8,982 bases of DNA from Gammaproteobacteria bacterium (GTDB lineage: Bacteria; Pseudomonadota; Gammaproteobacteria; SZUA-229). Made by a program: the position numbers and the translations under genes. The stretch is taken from the NCBI GenBank assembly GCA_011321985.1, contig DROB01000095.1, positions 1-8,982 on the forward strand, written 5' to 3'. This document shows positions 1-6,181 of this stretch, piece after piece. The stretch's first letter is position 1; every line of letters starts with the position of its first letter. The notes under the pieces were generated by a model, which was not told the DNA's origin, ran no database searches, and worked only from the letters and a program-made list of their open reading frames with translations.

Positions 1-18
1 CCGGCGTAATTTCCTCAA

Positions 19-2265
19 ATGTCTCAATCCCGTATCGTTAAAATTGCCGTCCCCTGCCCCCTCTATAAGACATTTGACTATCGTCTGCCCGCTGAGCTAC
101 TGCGACCTTCTGCGACACAGGAAGTACAGCCGGGTATCCGGGTACGTATACCGTTTGGTCGGCAAAAATTAATCGGTATCGTTATTGAAGAAATACCGAC
201 CAGCGATGTTCCGGCTGATAAGCTCAAATCGATTATCGCAGTGCTGGATGATGAGAGTCCACTGAGTCGCGATATCCTGGAACTGCTATTCTGGGCAGCC
301 CGATATTACGCACATCCACCCGGTGAAGTCCTGCAGACAGCCCTGCCCGTCTATCTTCGTAACAATGATGACTCGTCGCCGGTATTGACGCAATACTGGC
401 GACTGCCACAGACCCCGACTACGCCACACGAAGAAACGTTGCAGATGCTCAAACGAGCCCCCAGACAATACCAGCTCTACCAGTTACTGCACGCGGACAA
501 TGCCGGAGGACTCGATGCCGATGCATTAAATGCATTAACCGAAAACTGGCGGGCACCGATTAAAGCCTTGCTCGAAAAACAACTGATCGAAAGTTTTGAG
601 AAGCCGATCCTGTTAACACAGGAAGAAAGGGGTGATGAAAACAAAGCGCTGGACAGGACTGTCCTTAATGATGAACAGATGAAGGCAGTCCGGCACATCG
701 AAACCCACGCATCACAACACGCCACCCATGTCATCAATGGCATTACCGGGAGTGGTAAAACGGAAGTTTATCTGGCGTTATGCGAAACCGTGCTGCTGAG
801 GAACAAGCAGGTGCTGGTGCTGGTCCCTGAAATTGGCCTGACACCCCAGCTGACCCAACGCTTTCTGGACCACCTGCATGCCACCATGGTGGTACTGCAC
901 TCGGCAATGAACGACAGGCAACGATATGCAGCATGGCATGCAGCGGCACACGGTCAGGCACAGGTGATTATCGGCACCCGTTCCTCCATTTTTACCCCGA
1001 TACCAGAACTGGGACTGATCATCATCGATGAAGAACATGATGGTAGTTATAAACAACAGGAGGGGTTTCGCTATAACGCGCGCGACCTGGCCATCCTGCG
1101 TGCAAAGAACAGGAATATCCCGATTGTTCTGGGCTCTGCCACACCCTCTCTTGAAACCCTGAACAATATAAATGAACAGCGCTACAAGCAGTATTATCTG
1201 AGGCAACGGGCAAATAAAAAACCATTACCACATGTGCAGCTGATCAATCTATGCAACCAGAAGCTGCATGAAGGCATCGCAGAAACCCTGCTTTCAGGGA
1301 TAAGAAAACACCTGGAGCAACACGGTCAGGTACTACTCTTTATCAATCGTCGTGGATTTGCACCACTGCTCATGTGCCACGACTGCGGCTGGACCACCAC
1401 CTGCCACCGCTGCGACGCGCACATGACCTTTCACAAACGGCGTGAGCAGTTACACTGCCATCACTGTGGTTCACAACGGCCGGCACCGCAACAGTGTGAT
1501 ACCTGTGGCAGCAGCGATATCCTGGCTATCGGCACGGGCACCGAACGCATCGAACAATTTTTACAAAAACAGTTCCCGGATACACACGTCAACCGCATAG
1601 ACCGCGATACCACACGTAACAAAGGCAGCCTGCAGGAAAAGCTGGCGCAGGCGCGTAGCGGCGAATCAGGCATTCTGGTGGGTACGCAGATGCTAGCCAA
1701 GGGCCATGACTTTCCCAATATCACGCTGGTCTGTGTCCTCGACACCGATCAGGCTTTATTTAGCGCAGACTTTCGTGCAGCCGAGCACCTGGCGCAGTTG
1801 ATCACCCAGGTTTCAGGCCGTGCCGGACGGGCAGAGAAATCCGGTGAGGTCCTCATCCAGACCCACCATCCGGATCACCCGTTATTGCAGACCTTATTGC
1901 ACGAAGGGTACCCTGCCTTTGCCACCGCTGCCCTGGCCGAACGCCGCGCCGCCGGTCTACCACCGATGCGCCATCTGGTCCTGCTACGCAGTGAATCGGT
2001 CGATGCGCTGGCATCTCAGACCTTCCTCGAACAGGCAGCTGAACTTGCTCGACAGGCAAATATAAAAAATGTTGATCTGTTCGGACCGATACCGGCCCCC
2101 ATGGAACGCCGTGCCGGTCGCTTTCGTTACCAGCTGATGCTGCAATCAGCGCAGAGGAAAGAGCTACACCAACTGCTAAGCTGGTGGACACCACAGCTGC
2201 AAATGCTACCCGCATCACGAAAAGTGCGCTGGTCCATCGATGTTGATCCCTACGACACCTTCTGA
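19..2265 (+). CDS. priA: Primosomal protein N', replication restart helicase PriA
   Basis: PriA is a cytosolic 3'-5' superfamily 2 DNA helicase that recognises stalled or collapsed forks and starts reassembly of the primosome, leading to DnaB reloading. The 748-residue product is close to the usual length of about 730. The N-terminal 3' DNA-binding region is recognisable from KIAVPCPLYKTFDYRLP. Walker A GITGSGKT lies at residues 241-248 and the Walker B DEEH box at 337-340. Eight cysteines that bind two zinc ions lie in CxxC pairs at 453/456, 462/465, 480/483 and 493/496. Helicase motif V (GTQMLAKGHDF) starts at 555 and motif VI (QVSGRAGRA) at 597. The ATG at 19 gives the expected N terminus, although only 18 bp upstream are visible and no clear ribosome site is seen. 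argS follows 42 bp after the stop. All key residues are present, so it appears functional. Confidence 0.97.
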   Translation: MSQSRIVKIAVPCPLYKTFDYRLPAELLRPSATQEVQPGIRVRIPFGRQKLIGIVIEEIPTSDVPADKLKSIIAVLDDESPLSRDILELLFWAARYYAHPPGEVLQTALPVYLRNNDDSSPVLTQYWRLPQTPTTPHEETLQMLKRAPRQYQLYQLLHADNAGGLDADALNALTENWRAPIKALLEKQLIESFEKPILLTQEERGDENKALDRTVLNDEQMKAVRHIETHASQHATHVINGITGSGKTEVYLALCETVLLRNKQVLVLVPEIGLTPQLTQRFLDHLHATMVVLHSAMNDRQRYAAWHAAAHGQAQVIIGTRSSIFTPIPELGLIIIDEEHDGSYKQQEGFRYNARDLAILRAKNRNIPIVLGSATPSLETLNNINEQRYKQYYLRQRANKKPLPHVQLINLCNQKLHEGIAETLLSGIRKHLEQHGQVLLFINRRGFAPLLMCHDCGWTTTCHRCDAHMTFHKRREQLHCHHCGSQRPAPQQCDTCGSSDILAIGTGTERIEQFLQKQFPDTHVNRIDRDTTRNKGSLQEKLAQARSGESGILVGTQMLAKGHDFPNITLVCVLDTDQALFSADFRAAEHLAQLITQVSGRAGRAEKSGEVLIQTHHPDHPLLQTLLHEGYPAFATAALAERRAAGLPPMRHLVLLRSESVDALASQTFLEQAAELARQANIKNVDLFGPIPAPMERRAGRFRYQLMLQSAQRKELHQLLSWWTPQLQMLPASRKVRWSIDVDPYDTF

Positions 2266-2266
2266 G

Positions 2267-2284
2267 TCAGTTTTTAAAAACTGA
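2267..2284. terminator. 18-bp perfect AT-rich palindrome after priA, possible weak terminator
   Basis: Two bases after the priA stop is a gapless palindrome, TCAGTTTTTAAAAACTGA. As RNA it could form a short, weak hairpin. It lacks the GC-rich stem and following U-run of a strong intrinsic terminator, so it may equally be a protein-binding site or a pause signal between priA and argS. Confidence 0.3.
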
Positions 2285-2307
2285 TTGATTGAACAGGGAA
2301 GGGATGG

Positions 2308-2337
2308 ATGACGGTCAAGCTGACTTTGACGTATAAT
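2308..2337 (+). promoter_or_regulatory. Candidate promoter inside the annotated 5' end of argS
   Basis: A perfect -10 hexamer TATAAT lies at 2332-2337, and an ATGACG -35-like hexamer (4 of 6 matches to TTGACA) lies 18 bp upstream at 2308-2313. A transcript would begin near 2344. That is downstream of the ATG at 2308 but upstream of the in-frame TTG at 2371, so this promoter would make sense only if argS starts at the TTG. The hexamer match is visible; activity is inferred. Confidence 0.4.
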
Positions 2338-4128
2338 CGCACACCTCCAAAAAAACATGAAAACAGACCCTTGAAAGAATCCATCGAATCACTACTCGGC
2401 CAGGCACTGGAACAACTCATCAGCAACGGTCTGATCGAGACCCGACCCACTCTGCAGATCACCCGCACCAAAGATGCGACACACGGTGACTTCACCTGCA
2501 ATGTCGCCATGATGCTGGCGAAACAGGCAGGGAAACCCCCTCGTGATGTCGCCCAGGCGATCATCGATGCTCTGGAGCCGGATGATGCGATTGATAAAAT
2601 CGAGATAGCCGGTCCTGGTTTCATCAATTTTTTTCTGGCCCAGGCAAGCACCTTGACGATCATCAACGATATTTTAAGGGACGGCGAAGATTTTGGTCGC
2701 AGCAATGCCGCCCATAGCGAAAAGGTACAGATCGAATTTGTCTCGGCGAACCCGACCGGTCCACTACACGTCGGTCATGGCCGGGGCGCGGCCTATGGTG
2801 CCACGCTGGCCTCGTTGATGCGCGCAGTTGGCTTCGAAGTCGACTGCGAATACTATGTCAACGACGCGGGCCGACAGATGAACATCCTTGCCACCAGCAT
2901 CTGGTTGCGCTATCTACAGGAAAGCAGTATCGAGATTCCTTTCCCGAGTAACGGTTACAAAAGTGAAGCTTATATATACGATATCGCCCGTACGATACAG
3001 GCAGAACATGGTGATATATTCGTCCATGATGCGGATGCAGTCATGCGGGACATCCCCGCTGATGAACCTGACGGCGGTGATAAAGAAACACACATCGATG
3101 CGCTCATCGGACGTGCCCGATCACTGCTGGGTGAAACCGGCTACCACAGTATATTCAAAGCCGGGCTGGAGACCATCCTCGACGATATCCGTGAGGACCT
3201 GGAAGAATTCGGCGTACACTATGAGAACTGGTATTCAGAACAATCACTGACTGACCGTAACCTGATTCAGGATGCCGTCGATCAGCTGCAGGAAGCCGGG
3301 CACATCTACGAAGACAAAGGAGCGCTCTGGTTTCGCTCGACCACCTTCGGTGATGAAAAAGACCGCGTGGTCATTCGTGATAATGGTCAGGGCACCTATT
3401 TTGCCTCCGACATCGCCTACCATCTCGACAAATTCGATCGTGGTTATCAGAGAGTCATCAATATCTGGGGCGCGGACCATCACGGTTACGTGCCTCGGGT
3501 CAAAGCTGCACTGACAGCGATGGGTAGAGATGAGAGCAAACTCGATATCCTGCTGGTGCAATTTGCCAACCTGTACCGAAATGGTGAGCGTCTGCAGATG
3601 TCGACCCGCTCCGGCTCATTCGTGACATTGAGAGAACTACGCGAAGAAGTAGGAAGAGATGCTGCACGTTTCTTTTACGTGATGAGGAAATGTGAACAAC
3701 ACATGGACTTTGACCTTGACCTGGCCAAATCACAGAGCAACGACAACCCGGTCTATTACATCCAGTATGCACACGCCAGAATCTGTAGCGTATTATCTCA
3801 ATTATCCGAAAAGCAGGTCACGCACGACGTGGTAAACGGACAGCAACACCTGGACCTGTTAACAGAAAAGCACGAGACCGAGCTGATCAGCAAACTCGAT
3901 GCTTACGCAGACATCGTCAATAAAGCAGCATTTAACGCAGAACCCCATCTGCTGGTACACTATCTTCGTGAACTGGCTAACTTGCTGCACTCATATTACA
4001 ACGCTCATCAATTCATCATTGATGACAGCAATCTACGCGATGCGCGTCTGAACCTCATCAGTGCGACCAGACAAATTTTATGCAATGGGCTAACGTTGTT
4101 AGGCGTAAGTGCACCTGCAAAGATGTGA
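2308..4128 (+). CDS. argS: Arginine--tRNA ligase (class Ia)
   Basis: This cytosolic enzyme charges tRNA-Arg with arginine using ATP. Counting from the ATG at 2308 (606 residues), the N-terminal Add-1 domain with AGPGFINFFL comes first. The HIGH-type signature HVGH follows at 154-157 inside NPTGPLHVGHGRGAAYG. The KMSKS-equivalent QMSTR lies at 430-434, then REEVGRDAARFFYVMRK, and the C-terminal DALR anticodon-binding domain contains YYIQYAHAR and LRELANLLHSYYNAH. The start is uncertain. The ATG at 2308 has a good upstream AGGGA (2295-2299). However, family alignment begins near KESIESLLGQ, which fits an in-frame TTG at 2371, and a TATAAT box lies between the two starts. The first 21 residues (MTVKLTLTYNRTPPKK...) look unlike the family. 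The FtsN-like gene follows after 55 bp on the same strand, so cotranscription is likely. Confidence 0.96.
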   Translation: MTVKLTLTYNRTPPKKHENRPLKESIESLLGQALEQLISNGLIETRPTLQITRTKDATHGDFTCNVAMMLAKQAGKPPRDVAQAIIDALEPDDAIDKIEIAGPGFINFFLAQASTLTIINDILRDGEDFGRSNAAHSEKVQIEFVSANPTGPLHVGHGRGAAYGATLASLMRAVGFEVDCEYYVNDAGRQMNILATSIWLRYLQESSIEIPFPSNGYKSEAYIYDIARTIQAEHGDIFVHDADAVMRDIPADEPDGGDKETHIDALIGRARSLLGETGYHSIFKAGLETILDDIREDLEEFGVHYENWYSEQSLTDRNLIQDAVDQLQEAGHIYEDKGALWFRSTTFGDEKDRVVIRDNGQGTYFASDIAYHLDKFDRGYQRVINIWGADHHGYVPRVKAALTAMGRDESKLDILLVQFANLYRNGERLQMSTRSGSFVTLRELREEVGRDAARFFYVMRKCEQHMDFDLDLAKSQSNDNPVYYIQYAHARICSVLSQLSEKQVTHDVVNGQQHLDLLTEKHETELISKLDAYADIVNKAAFNAEPHLLVHYLRELANLLHSYYNAHQFIIDDSNLRDARLNLISATRQILCNGLTLLGVSAPAKM

Positions 4129-4183
4129 CCACTCACAGCAAACACTGAAACCTTAACCACGCTCTTGAAAATTATAAAAAACC

Positions 4184-4810
4184 ATGCCTGCTGATTATAA
4201 ATCCCGCGTCACACGTAAACAAAAAAAATCTCTTCCCGGTTACATCTGGTTATTATCCGGTCTGGCTATCGGGCTGTTCGTCGCATTTATTATTTATCTG
4301 GATAAACAACCCGAGAACACCAATGATTTCGGGAGTGCAGTTCAGGCCGAACTGGAAAAATTAAAACCGACAAAGAAAAAGAACACTGCAAAAAATTCGA
4401 GCACGCGAGCACCGGATGAAAAAAAAATTTCCCCCGAGAAAAAAGAACAAAAATTTAATTTCTACACCCTGCTACCAGAACTGGAAGTACTTATCCCCGA
4501 GAGTGAGACACGCCCACCCGAAAATACCACCCGGGCCCATTCGAACAATACAGATAACCGTTCTACTCCTGAGAAGCCCAGGCAATATATCTTGCAGGTC
4601 GGTTCTTTTCAGAGTCTGGCCGATGCTGAAAAACTGAAAGCCAACCTGGCTTTTCTTGGCCTGGAGGCAGGCATCCAGCATGTCTCGATTAATAACCAGA
4701 CATGGCATCGTGTAAGAACTGGACCCTATAAAAATAAACAACAGTTATATCAGTTCCAGAAAAAACTAAAACAAAATGGCATTAATGCAATATCTCTGGA
4801 ACTGAAATAA
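4184..4810 (+). CDS. FtsN-like single-pass membrane protein with C-terminal SPOR domain
   Basis: The 208-residue product has a basic cytoplasmic N terminus (KSRVTRKQKK), one transmembrane helix at about 19-39, and a Lys/Glu/Thr/Pro-rich periplasmic linker. A conserved-looking patch FNFYTLLPELEVLIPE spans 91-106, and a SPOR domain fills about 133-208 (ILQVGSFQSLADAEKLKANL, then WHRVRTGPY). SPOR domains bind denuded glycan strands at the division septum, so a role in septal peptidoglycan recruitment is inferred. The priA-argS-SPOR order is known from other gammaproteobacteria, where the gene is often labelled ftsN. It is shorter than the E. coli FtsN of 319 residues, and FtsN orthology is not certain, so I leave the symbol blank. 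An A9 run followed by T3 and C5 lies in the linker at 4419-4435. No clear ribosome site precedes the ATG. Confidence 0.88.
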   Translation: MPADYKSRVTRKQKKSLPGYIWLLSGLAIGLFVAFIIYLDKQPENTNDFGSAVQAELEKLKPTKKKNTAKNSSTRAPDEKKISPEKKEQKFNFYTLLPELEVLIPESETRPPENTTRAHSNNTDNRSTPEKPRQYILQVGSFQSLADAEKLKANLAFLGLEAGIQHVSINNQTWHRVRTGPYKNKQQLYQFQKKLKQNGINAISLELK

Positions 4811-4999
4811 ACACCCCTCTATGAGCCACGGATCAGCCCCTGCCCGTCAGGCCAACATAAAAGGACTGCATTTAAAGGCTCAACTCGAACACACCTCCTA
4901 TTATCTAGGAGGCACTATCCCTTTCGATATACTTCATCTTATGTTATTATCCCCTTCGATTTTCGCGAGTGTGATCAAAAACAACAATATATACACTGC
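4811..4999. other. Intergenic stretch after the SPOR gene, no credible gene
   Basis: Between the SPOR gene and the SCP2 promoter region I see no credible coding sequence. A 60-codon open frame at 4821-5003 has no ribosome site and no recognisable protein features. The only marked structure is the hairpin at 4894-4912. hslV, which follows this block in some relatives, is absent here. Confidence 0.6.
4894..4912 (+). repeat. Perfect 7-bp hairpin CCTCCTA / TAGGAGG
   Basis: CCTCCTA at 4894-4900 is the exact reverse complement of TAGGAGG at 4906-4912, with a 5-base loop, ttatc. No U-run follows, so it is not a canonical intrinsic terminator. The 3' arm resembles a Shine-Dalgarno site (GGAGG) and the 5' arm resembles the anti-Shine-Dalgarno, but no start codon lies at the right distance. 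It may be a transcript 3' end stabiliser for the priA-argS-SPOR block. Confidence 0.5.
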
Positions 5000-5041
5000 G
5001 TAAACCCTCGGTAAACATGGCATAAACCTCATGTTTATACT
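5000..5041 (+). promoter_or_regulatory. Candidate promoter and phased TAAAC operator for the SCP2-like gene
   Basis: TAAAC occurs at 5001-5005, 5012-5016 and 5023-5027, exactly 11 bp apart. An inverted copy, GTTTA, lies at 5033-5037, forming a 6-bp dyad with the third repeat (ATAAAC-ctcat-GTTTAT). A promoter can be drawn through them: TAAACA at 5012-5017, 18 bp, then TATACT at 5036-5041, giving a start near 5048. About 40 bases of leader would then precede the gene, including GCGC-aat-GCGC (5056-5066). Repeats on one face of the helix overlapping the -35 suggest a cooperatively binding regulator, which is inference. Confidence 0.45.
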
Positions 5042-5088
5042 GCTGAAACATAAATGCGCAATGCGCTATAAGAATTCGGAGATATGAA

Positions 5089-5481
5089 ATGGCTTTATTT
5101 GACGATGCCTGGATGAAAGGTTTCCAGGAAAAGTGGAATGCTGAACCAGCACTGGCTGGCGCATTAGAAAAAATCAATTTTAATTCTGTAATCGGTTACG
5201 GCTACCCTAAAGAAGATACCTGTGCCGGGTCCATCACGGTGGTAAATGGTCAGGAGACAGAAGCAGGTGCCTACGATGGACGCGAACTAAGTTGGGACAT
5301 GCGTGCTGAACAGAAGAACTGGGAGAAATGGCTGAAGAAAGAAATCGGTATGACTGGTTTAGGTCTGGCTTTTACCACCGGTAAACTGAAATTCAAAACA
5401 GGTGATTTCAAAGCCATGATCTCGGACCCACGTATGGCTGGCCCGTTTATCAAGAGTTTTGGTTGCATGGGTAAAGTTTAA
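5089..5481 (+). CDS. SCP2-like (sterol carrier protein 2 fold) lipid-binding protein
   Basis: This is a 130-residue soluble protein with no signal peptide or membrane helix. It is a single SCP2-type domain. The central stretch about ELSWDMRAEQKNWEKWLKKE (about residues 66-85) and the C-terminal block LAFTTGKLKFKTGDFKAMIS followed by DPRMAGPFIKSFGCMGKV match the pattern of bacterial SCP2 sterol-transfer family proteins. In these a hydrophobic tunnel binds acyl lipids or acyl-CoA; the ligand here is unknown. The ATG at 5089 has GGAG at 5078-5081, seven bases upstream. A second ATG at 5084 is out of frame. The gene stands alone with its own promoter region and a strong terminator. The convergent neighbour across the palindrome is a phospholipid transporter-acyltransferase, a possible but unproven lipid link. 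The fold assignment is from sequence pattern only. Confidence 0.75.
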   Translation: MALFDDAWMKGFQEKWNAEPALAGALEKINFNSVIGYGYPKEDTCAGSITVVNGQETEAGAYDGRELSWDMRAEQKNWEKWLKKEIGMTGLGLAFTTGKLKFKTGDFKAMISDPRMAGPFIKSFGCMGKV

Positions 5482-5506
5482 GAACTATTTTTTACTTATT
5501 AGCAAT

Positions 5507-5537
5507 AAAAAAACCACCTTAACCGGTGGTTTTTTTT
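5507..5537. terminator. Strong intrinsic terminator, probably bidirectional
   Basis: CCACC (5514-5518) pairs with GGTGG (5525-5529) around the 6-base loop ttaacc. The stem is extended by A7 (5507-5513) against T8 (5530-5537). It ends the SCP2-like transcript 25 bp after its stop. Because the run of A on the left gives a U-run on the other strand, it should also stop transcripts arriving from the acyltransferase gene through the palindrome. Confidence 0.9.
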
Positions 5538-5565
5538 GCTTTTTATATTGTATTTATTTCTTTCT

Positions 5566-5607
5566 CTTTTGTCCTATTTACTTCTTCTTTTATTTAGGCA
5601 TTGCGGT
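5566..5607 (+). repeat. Left terminal inverted repeat, 42 bp
   Basis: Begins CTTTTGTCCTATTTAC and ends GGCATTGCGGT. It is an exact reverse complement of 6182-6223; pairing breaks at 5565 and 5608. It starts 28 bp after the terminator T-run. Confidence 0.95.
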
Positions 5608-5627
5608 TCTCGCACCGCAGGCGAGTC

Positions 5628-5653
5628 ACTCTTTTGCTACAGCCCAAAAGAGT
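5628..5653 (+). repeat. Hairpin 2 of the left unit, 9-bp stem
   Basis: ACTCTTTTG pairs perfectly with CAAAAGAGT across an 8-base loop. Its counterpart in the right unit (6134-6161) keeps the pairing with two stem positions changed on both sides. Confidence 0.75.
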
Positions 5654-5683
5654 AACCAGAAAAGGCCGCCACTACGGCTGGCG

Positions 5684-5703
5684 CCCCGCGAAAAGATGCG
5701 GGG
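5684..5703 (+). repeat. Hairpin 3 of the left unit, 6-bp GC stem
   Basis: CCCCGC at 5684-5689 pairs with GCGGGG at 5698-5703 across the 8-base loop gaaaagat. The right unit has a hairpin of different sequence at the same place (6083-6103). Confidence 0.7.
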
Positions 5704-5712
5704 TTCCCATTG

Positions 5713-5798
5713 ATACGGCAGGGGGATCATGCTGTGAAATAACTCGCACAAGGCACTCAGACAGCTGGAACAGACGGCCCATGATCCCCCTGCCGTAT
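5713..5798 (+). repeat. Hairpin module A, 19-bp perfect stem with 48-base core
   Basis: The arm at 5713-5731 (ATACGGCAGGGGGATCATG) is the exact reverse complement of 5780-5798. The 48-base core between them matches the core of module B (read on the opposite strand) at 39 of 48 positions, while the arms of the two modules differ at six positions plus a 2-base gap. Each arm stays perfectly complementary to its own partner. Confidence 0.9.
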
Positions 5799-5830
5799 AA
5801 ATGGCTTGCCTGAGGTGGGTAAGGTCAAAG

Positions 5831-5954
5831 GCAAAAGCGGGATTTTAGTCAGGCTGTGGTTTTTATTCTGCTGGCTTTGGCGTAAAGTTTTACTGACTGT
5901 TCTGGTTTGATTTTTCTTGTGTTGTTGATCTTATTTTTTGTTTTTAGTTTTTTT
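5831..5954. other. T-rich centre of the palindrome
   Basis: These 124 bp lie between the two units. The second part (about 5911-5954) is very T-rich on the + strand. A short dyad, AGTCAG (5847-5852) against CTGACT (5893-5898), is present. I see no gene and no clear inverted match to either unit. It would form the apex loop if the whole element extruded as a cruciform. Confidence 0.6.
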
Positions 5955-5985
5955 CTTTTGACTTACCCCCACCTCAGCAAGCCAT

Positions 5986-6075
5986 TGAAGGACGGGGATT
6001 ATCATGGGCCTTCTGTTCCAGCTGTTTGAGCGTCTTCTGCGAGTTCTGGGACAGCATGATAATCCCCGTCCTTCA
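5986..6075 (-). repeat. Hairpin module B, 21-bp perfect stem with 48-base core
   Basis: The arm at 5986-6006 (TGAAGGACGGGG then ATTATCATG) is the exact reverse complement of 6055-6075. It is the inverted counterpart of module A: same core length, shared inner arm ATCATG, and a common core block CAGCTGGAACAGA when read on the minus strand. Confidence 0.9.
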
Positions 6076-6082
6076 CTGGGTA

Positions 6083-6103
6083 CCCCTGTGCCTTCTACAG
6101 AGG
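6083..6103 (-). repeat. Hairpin 3 of the right unit, 7-pair stem with one G.U
   Basis: CCCCTGT at 6083-6089 faces ACAGAGG at 6097-6103 across a 7-base loop. On the + strand one pair is a C/A mismatch. On the minus strand the same position is a U.G wobble, so the stem is intact only in RNA copied in the direction of the acyltransferase gene. Confidence 0.55.
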
Positions 6104-6133
6104 CGTAGCTGACGTGGCGGCATTCTTTTGGTT

Positions 6134-6161
6134 ACTTTTCTGTTGCTGCAGACAGAAAAGT
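6134..6161 (-). repeat. Hairpin 2 of the right unit, 10-bp stem
   Basis: ACTTTTCTGT at 6134-6143 pairs perfectly with ACAGAAAAGT at 6152-6161 across an 8-base loop. It aligns with the left-unit hairpin at 5628-5653 and has the same loop length. Confidence 0.75.
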
Positions 6162-6181
6162 CACTCGACTGCGGGGCAAAT

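Larger units (their letters stand above)
5566..5830 (+). repeat. Left repeat unit (about 265 bp)
   Basis: This half starts CTTTTGTCC and ends GGTCAAAG, so it has short inverted ends of its own (CTTTTGTC against CTTTGAC). Inside, in order, are a small GC hairpin (TGCGGT / ACCGCA, 5602-5619), the hairpin at 5628-5653, the hairpin at 5684-5703 and the long hairpin at 5713-5798. The right unit repeats the same order in inverted orientation. Confidence 0.75.

Noticed and set aside
4970..4985. TGTGA-like CRP half-site upstream of the SCP2-like gene
   Set aside because: Only one half-site is good; the second half (ACAAC) does not match TCACA well.
4821..5003. 60-codon open frame after the SPOR gene
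   Set aside because: No ribosome site, no recognisable domain, and it runs through the hairpin into the candidate operator region.
5067..5072. TATAAG as the -10 of the SCP2-like promoter
   Set aside because: Transcription would start about at the ribosome site, leaving it off the mRNA; the TATACT at 5036-5041 fits better.
5459..5713. 84-codon open frame overlapping the SCP2-like 3' end
   Set aside because: It begins inside the SCP2-like gene, reads through the strong terminator, and is mostly low-complexity Phe/Tyr/Leu from T-rich DNA.
5601..5813. 70-codon open frame inside the palindrome (MRFSHRRRVTLLL...)
   Set aside because: It starts in the terminal repeat, crosses several hairpins, has no ribosome site, and its Arg/Pro-rich sequence is what translation of a structured GC-rich repeat gives.
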